From positions 979,501-1,043,500 of the forward strand of contig JAIWQS010000236.1 of assembly GCA_029891385.1 (NCBI GenBank): 64,000 nucleotides of DNA, given 5' to 3'. Origin of the DNA: Erythroxylum novogranatense. Its lineage: Eukaryota; Streptophyta; Magnoliopsida; Malpighiales; Erythroxylaceae. The translations under genes and the position numbers were made by a program. Under the pieces are notes generated by a model. That model had not been told where the DNA came from, made no database searches, and saw only the letters and a program-made list of their open reading frames with translations. This document shows, in pieces, positions 1-12,200 of this stretch; positions within the stretch are counted from its first letter, which is position 1; each line of letters opens with the position of its first letter.

Positions 1-540
1 TATGTAGTAAAAATTAATTTATTTTCACAAATTTTGTAGTAAAAATTAATTAATTTATTTTTAATTAGTCAATCAAAATTTTAAATAAAAATTAAGTAAT
101 TAATTTTCATTTAATATTTTTAATTAAATTTCGTATTTAAAATTTTAATTTTAATTAATTTTATGGTGTTTTAATACAAATAGAATTTTTAAATTTTAAA
201 CTTCTTATCTTATCAATTTAATTTTGTTTAGTTTTAAAATATTGTTAAAAATTGTCCAAAATTTTGAGTTGAAATGATTTTAGATTCTTCAAATTAAAAA
301 TTCTTTAAATTTTGAGTTATAAATTGAAAATAATTTTAAACGTAATTATAATCAAATTTAATGTAATTCATAAATTTTAAATTGTTCTGATTTATTTTAA
401 TTAATTAATTAAAAATAATTGTATTAAAATCATTAAATGCTAATTTAATTCAAATTAAATTAATTCTATTAATTCAAATTAAACTAAATTTAGTCTATTA
501 ATTTTAATTAAGTTGAATCTAAACTAATATGTCATCTTAC
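1..540. repeat. AT-rich low-complexity DNA
   Basis: Almost pure A/T sequence built from degenerate TTAATT/AATTTTAA words, with no open frame of note and no terminal repeats visible. It resembles intergenic plant DNA; a decayed transposon cannot be excluded. Confidence 0.6.
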
Positions 541-3345
541 CCTTTTCTTTTTTTCCCACTTCATGAAATATTATCCAATCCTGTAGCTCTTTGCATTTTT
601 TCCCCCTTTAGAAGCAATTCTCATTAAAAATATGTTTTTTAATTTTAGTGATGCTTATACTTCAACATCTCTTGCTTGGCAGTTGCAGATAACAAGCAAA
701 AATGAAATAATTAAATTCCTATGATGTCAGTTAGTACCCAAGTTGTTGATCATGGATCATGCGACTCCATTATACTTTTTATGCCACTATAAATTACTTA
801 TTGTAACTTGAAACTTATTTAAGAGGATTCATAAACTAAGAGCTATTGGCATTCCGAAAAAGTACGGAAATAATCCGTAATTATATAAAAAATACAGAAA
901 CTAGTTTTATTATATGTTCTTAATATAAAGACACGCATATAGACTATTAGTTTTGTTTTCACGAAAAGAAGTAAAATTGGGAAACAAAAGTAAGTGAAAG
1001 ATATTGAATGAATGACATTTATTTTAATTTCCACATATTGTTCAGTAAATTGGCTTCCAGACTGGGAAAGATCAACACTTCTGCTGCAAAGTTTGTTTCT
1101 TTAACAAATATGGTGCAAATGGCGTTTCTTTTATGATACAGAAAATCCTAAAAGATATATTTTCTCAAATTATAAATTAGCGGTAGCAGTATAAGCTATT
1201 TGATCAATATAAAACAAAACAAAACAAAATACAAAATAACAAATTAATATCAGAAAATTGATAACGCAATTCGATAAATTTGGTTGACGTCTACGGGACG
1301 TCACTCAATTTAATATTTTTACTAACGACGATAGTTTTATATAAGATTTTATTGAGCCAACTCAGTCAACTCTTGATATTATTCCTCGTTCTCATAATCT
1401 GTGAAAGTAAATCACATCCAATAATACAACTAATCTCAACAGATAATTTTCTCAACAATATTTGATTATAAATGATGAAATAAAAAATAACTCAAGTGAT
1501 AAAAACAATAATGAATATAAACAAAGACAACTCTTGAGATAAAAAAAAAACAACTCCCTTAAATATGTTACTTTATCATCGAAAGAACAAGAAGTTGTCT
1601 ACCAAGAATGTTGTTATAGTTTTTCAATATTATCACCGGAACATTTCACACGCAATAGCAAAAAAATCACCAACAAACATGAACATTTTTTCACTGAAAT
1701 GTTACAAACATCAGAGCTGCAAAATTCACAAAAGTTGTTGAAGTTTTTTGCACACCAAAATCACTATTGACAGCCACCAAAACACATTCGATCAACACAC
1801 AATCAACCTAACAAAAATCACACCATTGACCAAGAACAATAATTGCAAAGATCACGAAAACTTCTGAAATTTTTACATATTACATATCACAAACTACAAC
1901 CACCAAAACTATCACTTCATCCATAATGAGCAATCCCACAAAATCATGCAAACACTAGCTGTCAAAATTGCACACCCTCAACAACAACAAAATTCTAACA
2001 ATGGTCTTTAAAATCAAAGAAAACACAGCTGCCAAATTGGATGACAATCACCGTAAAATCAACTGCTAAAATTAATCCAAGATAGCCCAAAAATTCTAGC
2101 TATCAAGTTACAAGATTAACCTTTTTATGTTCACCCAAAACAATAATAATACAATCCCAAAACTCATGTATCACAGCAGCAATTCAGGTTTGAAATCGTC
2201 AATCAAATTTCTAATAATTCAGATATCTTGAGTCAATTTCTCGTCAATTTTATAAAGATCTTATTCGTCTTATTAATTTTAATATTCATTTACGCGCCTT
2301 ACGTAAGTCTTGCATAAATGAACGCAGGACTCCCATAAATAAATAGCTGAGATTCATGGGATAGAATGAGACACCATAATATTGGACAGAAAATACTATC
2401 TCAGTTGCCTTATATAGCTATTATTATGAAAATAGGCTATTAATTAAATTCTATTTTGATTAGAATTTTAAGCCTAATCAACTTTATTTGAAAGAATCCT
2501 CCATAAGATATACTACAAAATTTTAAATATGTTCAATTAAATCCAATTTTGAATAATGCCTAAAATTAAATAAGGAAAGATCATGAGATATAGCTTAACA
2601 GATAGAAATCGGTTATTTAAGCGCACATTATATAAAAATAAATAAATAATGTTTCCATATTTAAGCGCACTAACAAGAAAGCTTGTCTTTATCAATGCCA
2701 TTGATGTGTTTTCCAAATTTAAGATGAGTTGGCAACTGTTAGCAGTTAACACCTGGCCCGCCATTCGATGTTAAGAATTTTAATTGATCCAATTTGATTG
2801 ATACTTAGCGAATGGGGAAGTATCTAAAGAATTTGTTAGAAATTAATAATTTGCATTAGCAAAAGGTAATTAATATTATAAATAATAAAATATGATTTTT
2901 AAAATAACATTTTTTTACTTGACAATAACAACTATTGAATCTTATTAATTGCTAATTATATATTAGCTCTTTTACATGAGATAACAATTATTTAATAAAT
3001 GGAGTTAAATACTTCTTCAAAATCAATATCATTTGATATTTATCTTTATAATTAAAATATTTAAACTTTTATTGTGTCATTTTAAATATAACTTACAGTT
3101 TTATTTATTATATATTAAAAAATGCATATTAAATAAAAATGTAATTACGATTTAAAACTAAATTACAAAAACACATACAATATAAAATAATAGCTACGGC
3201 GAAGTGGTTAGCAATGTTGTCAACTGGCAAATTAAGTCGATAATATATAGCTGAAAGAATATTAGTCCTCGAGAAGATAATATCTCCTTTGTTTTAGGAC
3301 CACCCAAAATTCACAAGAACTTGTTCAAGTGGTGCACATCTGGAG
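541..3345. other. Intergenic region, no gene recognised
   Basis: Only short open frames (under 80 codons) with AT-driven composition and no recognisable motif are seen on either strand. Part of it (about 1560-2230) is C/A-rich on the + strand and reads like decayed non-coding repeat. I see no LTR ends, tRNA or conserved domain. The last 150 bases probably hold the upstream promoter region of the dehydrogenase gene that follows. Confidence 0.5.
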
Positions 3346-3365
3346 TTGAGTGGCTTATGCTTCAA

Positions 3366-3374
3366 TATATATAT
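3366..3374 (+). promoter_or_regulatory. Possible TATA box of the SDR gene
   Basis: A TATATATAT run lies about 140 bases before the likely start codon at 3517, which is a plausible spacing for a plant core promoter with a 5' UTR of about 110 bases. A second AT-rich stretch (3470-3482) is closer. Assignment rests on position alone. Confidence 0.25.
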
Positions 3375-3516
3375 GAGCCATATCTTTGCTCAAATTCTGA
3401 ACATAAAATACCAGGAAAATAACTACATCCTAAACTGCTCTTTCTGGTTCACAAACTGTTCATTCGGAGTAATATATATCTCTATAGTCTATACTGTAAC
3501 TTCAGCCACACAAAGA

Positions 3517-5811
3517 ATGGCTGGCCCTAAAGCTGGAAACGTCTGGGAAGAAGAGATGGTCTCAAGGAATGACTGCTCTTGTTACTGGAGGAACCAAAGG
3601 TCTAGGGTAGGTATATGTATCATAATTTCATTTTATAACGAAGAACTCGATTTTATGCAATAGACTACAAATCATACGCGGTAGCTGATAAGGTGCAAGG
3701 CAAGTGACAAAGACTAAGACCAAGTGGTCTGTTGTTAGATTCAAACCCTAATCCTTCTCCGACTATTTATCACAAGTTCTTAGCTATCTTTTTCTCTTTT
3801 TTCTGTTCTTTTTGTCTGATAGGAAAGTGTAATACATATAAACATAAATCCTTAACTTCTGAGAGCACTTACTGTGTGTGTGTGTGCATGCACAACTTAC
3901 AGGCACGATATCGCGGAAGAGTTGGCGAGATTTGGGGTTGCTGTTCACATATGTTCTCGCCATCAAAGCGATATCGAGAAGTGTTTACAGGAATGGAGAA
4001 GCAAGGGTTTGAAAGTGACTGGTTCTGTGTGCGATGTGTTTCACAGAGAACAGAGGGAGAAACTGATGGAGTCGGTGTCCACTACTTTCAACGGGAAGCT
4101 CAACATACTTGTAAGTGTATAGCCGGTCCAGTACTGAAACTGCTTCTTGATTTTGCTTAGCGGAAACCATGAACCATCAAATCTTTGTCATGGTACTCTG
4201 GTGTAAAGTACTTATTCTTTCCATCCCTATTTTGAGGTTCGAAATACCTTATTTATATATGTTTCGTGGAAAATATTATCATTTTCACTTTACTTTTTAA
4301 AAATTTTTGGAGATTCACTTTCTTGTAGAACGGAAGATTCCCGCTGTATTTAATTAATTATGTCGAAATCGATATGTTGGAGTTTCTGATGATGACAACT
4401 GAACGAGAAATAAGCTTTTCGTATTTTAATTTCTAGCATTACTTATGTTTGTCCCTTTCGTTAGTTAGGTAAATAATGCTGGGGCGATCATAGTTAAAGG
4501 CGCTGTGGACTTTACTGCTGAAGACATCTCAACAGTGATGGGCACAAATTTTGAGGCAGCTTATCATTTATGTCAACTTGCATATCCTCTCCTCAAGGCC
4601 TCCGGATATGGAAGCATAATAAATATATCGTCCATTGCAGGCACCGTATCATCACCAAATTGCACTATTTATGGCGCATCTAAAGGTTGATTTATCTATT
4701 GATCCCATTAGGTCGGATAATCAGATTTTATATTTAAACATGATCTAACCGAACATTAGATTGAATATGATAAAATATCAACTTTATTTATTAAATTTTA
4801 ATTACAAATATTAAGTTGTTTACTTAACAGTTTGTCTGATAGTGATAATACCAACAATGATAAAAGAATTTTCGCATATAAAAAATGTTATAGTGTTAGT
4901 ACCAATATTGATAATGAGATTTTGTTAGTATAAAGGAGGTATGCACATGTTATTATATATTTTAGTTATATGAAAAATTAAAAAAACAATGTTTACTTGA
5001 TTGTTTATCTTGGAGTTCCATATTAGGCATTAAATATAAAATGTTGCAGTATTTGTATCATTAATGAAAATGGAAGTTTTGTATATACAAAATTTACAGT
5101 CTTAATTGCAATAATGACATTGAATTTTCATAAAATTTAGAAAAGATATGCAACTTAATTATAAGAAAAAATATATAAAAGAAGCAACCTCTTAATTTGT
5201 TACTTGTCATGGAGTTAGTAGCCCTGTGATAATAGAAATTTTGTATATAAAATATATTTTGGGGTTAACGAAAATAGTTAATAAGATCTGTTAATATTAA
5301 ATATCACTTACATAAGTTTTTATTCGTTGAATATTCATTTTTCTATTTCCAGGAGCATTGAATCAAATCACGAGGAACTTGGCATGTGAGTGGGGAAAGG
5401 ACAATATTCGCGCTAATGCAATTGCTCCAGGACCCATCAAAACTGAACTCCTCAGCACTGCTTTGGTATATGCATTTCCTGATTTTAATCTGTTTCAACT
5501 TTAACCATCTATTTTTTTTTTAAATGTGAATTTTGTTTTTAAAGAAAGTGAACTCTTGTTTAGGCCTTAATGTTTTCTTGGAAGTCTTTATAAACAGCGA
5601 AATTACTTTTTAAAATGTTCTGATTCCTTGGTAGGCTGATCCTGTTCTCGGTGAACGTGTGGGGAAGTCTATTGGTCTAATTCCACTGCAACGATTTGGA
5701 TATCCTCACGAAGTATCATCACTAGTGGCCTTCCTTTGCTTTCCTACTTCAATGTACATTACTGGTCAGCTTATTCACGTTGATGGAGGGCTCATCATTA
5801 ACGAATTTTAG
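3517..5811 (+). CDS. Tropinone reductase-like short-chain dehydrogenase, 5 exons
   Basis: NAD(P)(H)-dependent oxidoreductase of the plant tropinone-reductase-like SDR family. Exons read by eye: 3517-3606, 3903-4110, 4469-4685, 5353-5465 and 5635-5811 (stop TAG 5809-5811), all with GT-AG junctions, giving about 267 residues, the usual length. Exon 1 carries the Rossmann glycine motif TGGTKGLG; exon 3 carries NNAG, the helix Asn (MGTNFEA), the Ser of INISSIAG and the catalytic YGASK; exon 5 ends with the usual GQLIHVDGG. The catalytic Asn-Ser-Tyr-Lys set is therefore complete. Oddity: the ATG at 3517 (MAGPKAG...) is one base out of frame with the conserved [13 protein letters not shown] segment, and the conserved frame has a stop at 3497 and no earlier ATG. 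Either exon 1 has a 1-base indel (mutation or sequencing error) or translation starts at the internal Met at about 3553. Substrate unknown; few members of this family are true tropinone reductases. Confidence 0.88.
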
Positions 5812-5856
5812 TCATGAAACCGCTCAGTTATCCCTTCCAAGTAATTAATTGCATTA

Positions 5857-5862
5857 AATAAA
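5857..5862 (+). other. Putative polyadenylation signal
   Basis: An AATAAA hexamer lies 46 bases after the SDR stop codon, in AT-rich 3' UTR-like sequence. Plant signals are loose, so this is only a position-based suggestion. Confidence 0.35.
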
Positions 5863-6755
5863 GTTCCATGTAAATGGTACTATGTAAAACAAGATTGTCG
5901 TGGCTTGTGATGAACCCAAAGATTGTCAAGACATTTCTCCACTCTTAAATAATTTGATGTTGTAATTTTATGGCGATGATTACAAATTATTGCGCAATTG
6001 ACCTGCTAGGGTGGTGGAGTTGACACGCTTCTCTAGGGACGTGATTTTATGTCCCTCTTCTTTTGTCTTTATTCTGTCCTATTAAATCTCAGTCATCTAT
6101 TTATGCGAATTTACATAAATAAATGATTGAAATCTACATAAATAAATGGCTGAGATTTAATATAATATAATAGGAACAGAAAAAAGAGAATAGAAGATTT
6201 GAGGGCCGCTCCTCCATCATCTCAAATTCAAGTCTTAGGAATGAAGTCACTTTAAAACTCACGAGGAGAGCTTTGTCATTTACAAGAGTCTCACTTCAAA
6301 TTTAATTAAATAATTAAGTAGAGAATTTTTAAATATTTATCTTTTTTTTCTTTTATAATAAGTTTTATTACTAATTATTATTTTGATACATTTGTACTAT
6401 TTTTGTTTAAACAACATTAAAAGCGTATTGAAATAAGTGTTCTTATACTCAAAATTAAGTAAAAAGAATCTAATAACAATAAATTGAATATAATTTTTAA
6501 TTTATAAATAATTTAAATTTTGATTAGATTTGAGTAAGGATGAAATAATTGATATATTTACAAATTAATCAAATAATTAAACTATAAAACTCAAAGTTAA
6601 ATTCAACTGAAAATTTGAAACATTATTTTCTAAAAACCATGGCTGATCAACAAGATGTTGCTTGTCGTTATCCCTAACATCAGATCGGTTCAGTTTCTTT
6701 CATTCGAACTGTCAAGGTGGCAGTTCCTCATCGATAAGAATCTGTATAATAAATT
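5863..6755. other. Intergenic spacer, nothing recognised
   Basis: AT-rich sequence downstream of the SDR gene. Short inverted words such as ATTTATGCGAATTTACATAA near 6100 occur, but no reading frame, terminal repeat or RNA gene could be supported. Confidence 0.5.
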
Positions 6756-6756
6756 A

Positions 6757-6907
6757 TGTCAGTCCAAGTCATTTATTTATCTTTCACATCAGATGGCAAA
6801 ACCTTTTCCTGCAGCATTCTTTACCACAAACGTATCTCAGTACAAGTCATTTATGTATCTTTCACATCATATTCTCAGATAGCAAAACCTTTTCCTGGCG
6901 CACTCTT
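6757..6907 (+). repeat. Imperfect tandem duplication, about 75-80 bp
   Basis: Two adjacent copies share CAAGTCATTTAT and ATCTTTCACATCA, then AGCAAAACC/GGCAAAACC and CTTTTCCTG, at about 6759-6835 and 6838-6907. The second copy has a small insertion (TATTCTCA). Overlapping short ORFs here read through both copies and are probably not genes. Confidence 0.6.
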
Positions 6908-7161
6908 TTGCTGGAGTGAAGGTCGTCGGTTACTTTTATGCAAGACCAAACCTCCTCCGTCACTATCTGACCACAAATTTCACTGGACCCAACCTTATTT
7001 TTGGTTTCTGTCTCTATCAGTGGTATAGAAGACCAGACATATAAATTCTATTTTCATGTGACGTTTGGTTATTATTTTGGAGTTTCTGTCCATTATTTTC
7101 GAATTACAGGGATATTTTTTTTACGTTATCTCTATTTCCGCAAGGCTCCACGCTTCTTTTG

Positions 7162-7580
7162 TATTTTTATTATGTTATGATTATTATTATTATTATTAAG
7201 CATCATTTTATATTTCTTCTTATTATATATTTTGTATTTATTATGATTCAAAATTATTATTATTATAAATTTTGAACTTATTTATATTTGTTATTTATTT
7301 TGTTTTTTAATTATTATTATTATTGTTATAATCATAATTATAATTATTATAATTATTATATATTTTATATTTATTATGATTTGAATTTATTATTATTATA
7401 CATTTTGAACTTTTTATAATTGTTATTCATTTTGTTGTTGTTATTATTATTATTATTAGTATTATAATAATAGGTATTTATTATGATTATTATTATTATA
7501 AATGTTGGTATTAATTATTGTTATTATTAATATTATTATTATTGTTATCATACAATTTGTTTTGTTTTATTATTATTGAT
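7162..7580. repeat. TTA/ATT trinucleotide microsatellite region
   Basis: About 400 bases dominated by TTATTATTA and related words, interrupted by TTTTGTATTTATTATGATT blocks. It abuts the recognisable start of element T and may have replaced or expanded within T's missing 5' LTR. Confidence 0.75.
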
Positions 7581-7850
7581 TGGATTTCACGTTAGCAGCC
7601 AAGTTTCAAACTCGAATCCACAGATTGGTCGATCTACCATCCTTCGAGGATTGACCTAATTCCTATAGTATTAGTCATATAAATTCATTACCTCATCATA
7701 AAAAGACGATTTTCGAGAACCCTAATATTCTTTATTCATCACCACCAAAACTCTCACAAGAAATCGACTTGAATCGGAGGCCCAACTAAAATCAACCTCG
7801 GCGTGCCTTTATTGTTTTGCAGGTGTCTTTGAATCAGAATCAGCCAATCT
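7581..7850 (+). mobile_element. Remnant of T's 5' LTR end and untranslated leader
   Basis: Non-coding stretch ending in TTGTTTTGCAGG just before the gag ATG at 7852. The phrase CGACTTGAATCGGAGG and the pyrimidine-rich TTTTGCAG resemble the LTR end/leader of Tat-type elements as I remember them. I cannot place an exact LTR/primer-binding boundary. Confidence 0.35.
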
Positions 7851-7851
7851 C

Positions 7852-9662
7852 ATGGATCCAAGCAGCAACACCCAGCCCCACCAAAGTCTGAAAGAACCAA
7901 TTGGCACTCATCGTGAAGCCGGGCATTAAGGCACCACGTTCAGAAACACTCATATCAGTCAGGCGGCGGCGACAAACTCAGATATAGCCGTCGTTGCGGC
8001 ACTTGCACTACAACGAATGGGCTTGCAATTACCCGTCGCTCTTTCATCGCCGCATTCTGATCACCAGACACACCCTCCGCTCCTAGACTAAAACCCTAGC
8101 ATAAACGAGCTACCCCCCTCAACGCTCACATCAGCATGATCAACCACAACAATTCTAAAACCAAGACCAAGAAACACAAAGCGTGGCCCTAGAGGATGAC
8201 GCTCGAACCAGTTCACATCCTCACATCCAATACCTTCTCAACACAAACCCTCCTGCACCACAACCAGCCTTCCTCACACAAAGACAAATAAAAAAAGTGG
8301 TCGATCTATTGATTCGTCAAATCTTGCAGTCTCAATCAAATAAAGAATAAACCCCCTTCTAAGAAGTTGGTGTGATGGCCGATCGGCACTTTGCTGAAAC
8401 CCTAGAAAAAATCGTGGACCACCGAATCAATATAGCCATGAATTCTCGTCCTTGTCAACCATCAACACAATACAGCTCTCCTTTCATCCCGAGATCCCTG
8501 GATAGTTTCCCGTGAGGTCGGCAGACTAAGATACCGACGCTTAAAAATATATCGAAAGACCAATCCTCTTGACTATCTGCAGCACTTTCAATCGATGATG
8601 AACCTGTATTGCGTTCCAGACGTCATTCAATGTAAGGCCTTCTGCACAGCCTTTCAAGAAAGAGCCCGAAGATGGTTCAACAACTTACCCCCGCGTTGCA
8701 TAACCAGTTTTGAGTATTTTAAGCTGCTATTCCTCAACCAGTTTGCTACAAGTAAACGACCACAGAAGACTGCCTTGAAAGTAATGCAGTTGACCTAAAG
8801 AAGGAACGAGAGTTTGCGGGAGTTCATCACCCGATTTAACAATGAAGCTGTCCAAGTCCCTGACCACACTTGCTCGTCTATGTTGGCTGCCTTGATGAGC
8901 AATACGAGGGATGAAGAGTTCAAGAAGTCGCTGGCTTTTGATCAGCCCAGGTCTATCTAAGAGATAAGAAATCAGGCAAATAAATACATCCAGTTGGAGG
9001 AAGTGTTGAAAAACATAAAACATAGAGCGGATGACCACTGGCCGAGTAGTAGAGTCGATGATTCACATAAACGACAGAAGGATCAGTCTAGCTGGAGGAA
9101 GCCGATCGATCGAAAGGACCAAAGGCGAGAATTCTTCACTCCGCTCAACAGGCGATATGCAGAAGTATTGGAGGTCATGAGAGCGGAAGGGGAATCCCTC
9201 CGAGAGCCCAATAAATTGAAAACTCCTATAAAAAAAAGGGATTCTTCTTTATATTGTCATTTCCATAGAGATGTCGGTCATGACACGGAGGATTGCTGTG
9301 ACCTAAAGAAAGAAATCAAACTCTTTATCTAGAGGGGAAAGATGGGTAGATTTTTGAAGTGCAGAAAAATGAAGATCGAGGTAATGAGGGCGGGAGCGGT
9401 CAGTCTAACAATTGACGGAAACTATGGAGACAACACAACATGAATGACGGCGGAAGGCAGACAAGAAATATGGACGACCGACGCGATACGAGAGGACATT
9501 CCTGCCAGAGATGATGTAAATACGGACAAAGAAGATGACCGACCGGTTAGGGTCATAAACATGATTTTTAGCAGCAAGCAGCAGAGGGCTCATCGTCGAG
9601 GAAGGAAGCAGATGCCAGCAGATCCCCGAGGGCCGGTTAGCAACGAAAAAGCCACAAATTAA
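7852..9662 (+). pseudogene. gag: T gag polyprotein, broken
   Basis: Capsid/nucleocapsid precursor of element T. The first ATG (7852, MDPSSNTQ...) opens a Q/P-rich N-terminus that soon hits stops. The Retrotrans_gag core is clear at about 8595-8960 (ERARRWFNNLPP, SFEYFKLLFLNQFA, ESLREFITRFN). The nucleocapsid finger at about 9250-9300 reads YCHFHRDVGHDTEDC, a C-H-H-C spacing usual in this plant group rather than the classical CX2CX4HX4C. A C-terminal linker follows at 9444-9662 after a stop at 9331. At least three stops or frame changes interrupt it. Confidence 0.75.
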
Positions 9663-9666
9663 TGAG

Positions 9667-10352
9667 GTGATCTCGTTTGACGAGTCTGACCTGGTTGGCG
9701 TCAGCTGTCTTCATGATGGCGCACTCGTGGTTACTTTGAATATGGACGGTAGTGAGGTGAAGCGCGTAATGATTGACACAGGCAGCTCGGTCACCTATTA
9801 TACTACGATGCTTTTAAGCAGATGGAGATTCCGGAAGAACGGCTACTGCCGATAGAGGGACCAATCAAAGGGGTAACTGGAGCATCAGCCTATCCATTCG
9901 CTCGAGTCCTCTTGAACGTAAAGTTTGAACAAAAGCCATTCCAAGTAGTGAAGAATGTTGAATTCCTAGTGGTGAAGTTTGTAGGAGCCTATAAAGCAAT
10001 AATTGGAAGATCCACACAAAACGCCCTCAGAGCTGTCGTCTCAACCTATTATCAGGCGATGAAGTTCCCAACACCCCATGGCATTGGTATTGTTAGGGGT
10101 CAGCAAAGGATCGCTAGGGAATGCTACTTGGCAGAAACAAGAACCCTTGAGGGAGCGATAGTGTTGACAAACTCTCTTGATGTAAGAGTAGATGAAGAAA
10201 CCGAGAGGATGAATCCTGCAAAAGAAACTCAGCGGGTCATACTGGATGAAGAAGACCGATCAAAATTCACAAATTTGGGTGCCGAACTCGAACAAGGGTT
10301 GACCGCAGCAATCACAAGTTGCTTGATAGAGAACCGATCGGTTTTTGCTTAG
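9667..10352 (+). pseudogene. T aspartic protease and linker to RT
   Basis: Retropepsin-like protease that would cleave the Gag-Pol polyprotein. The active site is intact as MIDTGSSV (about 9770-9793). The frame shifts near 9830-9850, after which a second open frame gives the flap-side and C-terminal segment with AIIGRSTQNALRAVVSTY, a sequence typical of Tat-group protease/RT linkers. It ends at a TAG just before the RT region. Confidence 0.75.
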
Positions 10353-10364
10353 GTATCGAGTGAC

Positions 10365-11206
10365 ATGCCTAGAATCTCTCGAGCGGTAACATCCCATTCC
10401 CTAGGGATTCAGAAAAATTATAGGCCGGTCAGACAGAAGAAGCGACGGCACAGCAAGGAGTGGCAAGGGGTGATCGAGAAAGAAATAGAGAAACTGCTTG
10501 ATGCCGGGTTCATTCGGGAAGTCAAGTACCCCGAATGGCTAGCCAACGTGGTATTGGTGAAGAAGAAGAAAGGAAAGTGGAGAATGTGCATTGATTTCAC
10601 TGACCTGAACAAAGCATGCTCAAAGGACAGTTTCCCCCTGCCTTCTTTGGTTATCATCAAATAAAAATGAGCCTCAAAGACGAAGAAAAAACAACTTTTA
10701 TAACTGACCAGGGCACATATTGCTACCAGGTGATGCCGTTCGGTTTGAAAAATACAGGGGCTACTTACCAACGGCTCGTCATGGAAGTTTTTAAGAGATA
10801 TATCGGCAAAACAGTCGAGGCTTATGCGGACGACATGGTGGTCAAAAGCAAGACAACTGTCGAACATGTGGAGAACCTTAGAGAAGTCTTCCTGACCCTC
10901 AATAAATTCCAAATGAAGTTGAATCCCAAAAAGTGCGTCTTTGGTGTAGCATCTGGAAAGTTATTGGGATTTATGATTACTCAGCGGGCGATCGAAGCTA
11001 ATCTAGAAAAGATTGAAGCTATTGTCCAAATGGCCTCACCGCGATGCTTGAAGGATGTACAGACATTGACCGAGCAGATAGTTTCTTTGAGTAGATTCGT
11101 CTCTAGGATGGGGGACAAGTGCCTCCCTTTCTTCAAAATTTTGACGAAGGCAGATGTGACTCGGCCCAATGGTCGGATGAGTGTGAAAAGCATTCCAAAG
11201 ACTTGA
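10365..11206 (+). pseudogene. pol (RT): T reverse transcriptase, internal deletion
   Basis: RNA-dependent DNA polymerase of element T. The N-terminal fingers are clear (LLDAGFIREVKYPEWLANVV, MCIDFTDLNKACSKDSFPLP). The catalytic YADDMVV lies at about 10824-10844, and VMPFGLKNTGATYQRL precedes it. Between the PLPS segment (about 10640) and GYHQIKM (about 10650) roughly 25 residues expected in Gypsy RTs are missing, including the region that carries the first catalytic Asp (motif A, usually ...LDA.SGY.QI). This is accompanied by a frame change. The polymerase could not work as read. Confidence 0.85.
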
Positions 11207-11231
11207 AGCAATATCCACTCACCCACCCATC

Positions 11232-11603
11232 TTGCAGAGCCTAGTTGAGGGGGAGAATCTGATTTTTTATTTGGCAGTCACAGAGGGGGCGATCAGTGCA
11301 GCTCTTGTTAGATCGGACGGTAGTGAACAATTCTCGATCTACTATGTCAGTAAAGTGCTGAACGGGTCAGAAACGCGGTATGCACCCATTGAGAAGTTGG
11401 CTCTTTCCTTGATAACTACGGCACGAAAACTAAGGCCCTACCTCCAAAGTCATACCATCGAGGTATGGACCGACCAACCCCTCAGGCAGTGCCTCCAAAA
11501 ATTTGAAACTTTTGGGCTGTTAATAAAATGGGCAATAGAGTTGGGAGAGTTCGATATACACTATAAACCACGGACGACGATCAAGGCCCAATCTGCTGGG
11601 TGA
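11232..11603 (+). pseudogene. pol (RH): T first RNase H, degenerate
   Basis: The RNase H ordinarily fused to Gypsy RT. The usual DAS start is replaced by AVTEGAISAALV, so the first catalytic Asp is absent; RYAPIEKLAL keeps the Glu and WTDQPLRQCL the next Asp. Loss of activity in this domain is known in Tat-type elements, where the following second RNase H is thought to take over. The frame ends at a stop near 11601. Confidence 0.8.
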
Positions 11604-11650
11604 CTTCTTGTAAATGAGTCAACGACCTACGTGGTGAAACAGCATACGCA

Positions 11651-12200
11651 TTGAGCCTATTTGTTGATGGGTCGTCCAACGCTAAGGGATGCGGAGCAGA
11701 GGTGGTATTGATCAGCCCACATCGGGAAGAAAAGGTGGAGTATGTTCTCTGGTTAGAATTTAGAGCATCCAATAATGAAGCAGAATACGAAGCTCTAATA
11801 GTCGACCTCCAGTTGGCAAGAGAGATGGGGGTAAAGCATATGAAGGTGTACAGCGATAGCCAAATAGTGGTTGGTCAAGTCACTGGGCAGTATGAGGCCA
11901 AGGGGAACAACATGATCAAGTATCTAGAATTGGTAAAATAGGAGTTGAACAATTTTGAGCAATACTCGGTCAGCAGGATAAAACAGACACAAAATGCTCA
12001 AGCAGACGCACTTTATAAGATGGCTTCCGATCAAAATGCCAGGAACAAAATCTTGGTCGAGCGGCTCGACCAACCTAGCATCCAGAAGACTACTGAAGTC
12101 CTTCAAGCAGATGAACGGTCAAGTTGGATGGAGCCGATCAGGCAAAGCACCTTTTTAAGGGAACACAGCCGGTGGAAGCTTTGGAGGCCAGGAAACTAAG
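11651..12200 (+). pseudogene. T second (additional) RNase H
   Basis: A separate RNase H resembling the plant/archaeal RNase HI type. All four acidic positions are visible: LFVDGSS, NNEAEYEAL, VYSDSQIVV and QADALYKMAS (at about 11660, 11770, 11845 and 12000). A stop near 11939 and a frameshift near 12120 break it before the integrase. Together with the degenerate upstream RNase H this gives the dual-RNase-H layout that marks the Tat lineage. Confidence 0.82.

Noticed and set aside
3346..3663. 105-codon ORF spanning the SDR promoter and exon 1
   Set aside because: Mostly upstream sequence; only its last part from 3517 includes the likely start, and it leaves the conserved frame within exon 1.
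3732..4160. 142-codon ORF over SDR exon 2
   Set aside because: It lies in a different frame from the conserved SDR exon 2 (3903-4110) and starts within the intron; no recognisable domain.
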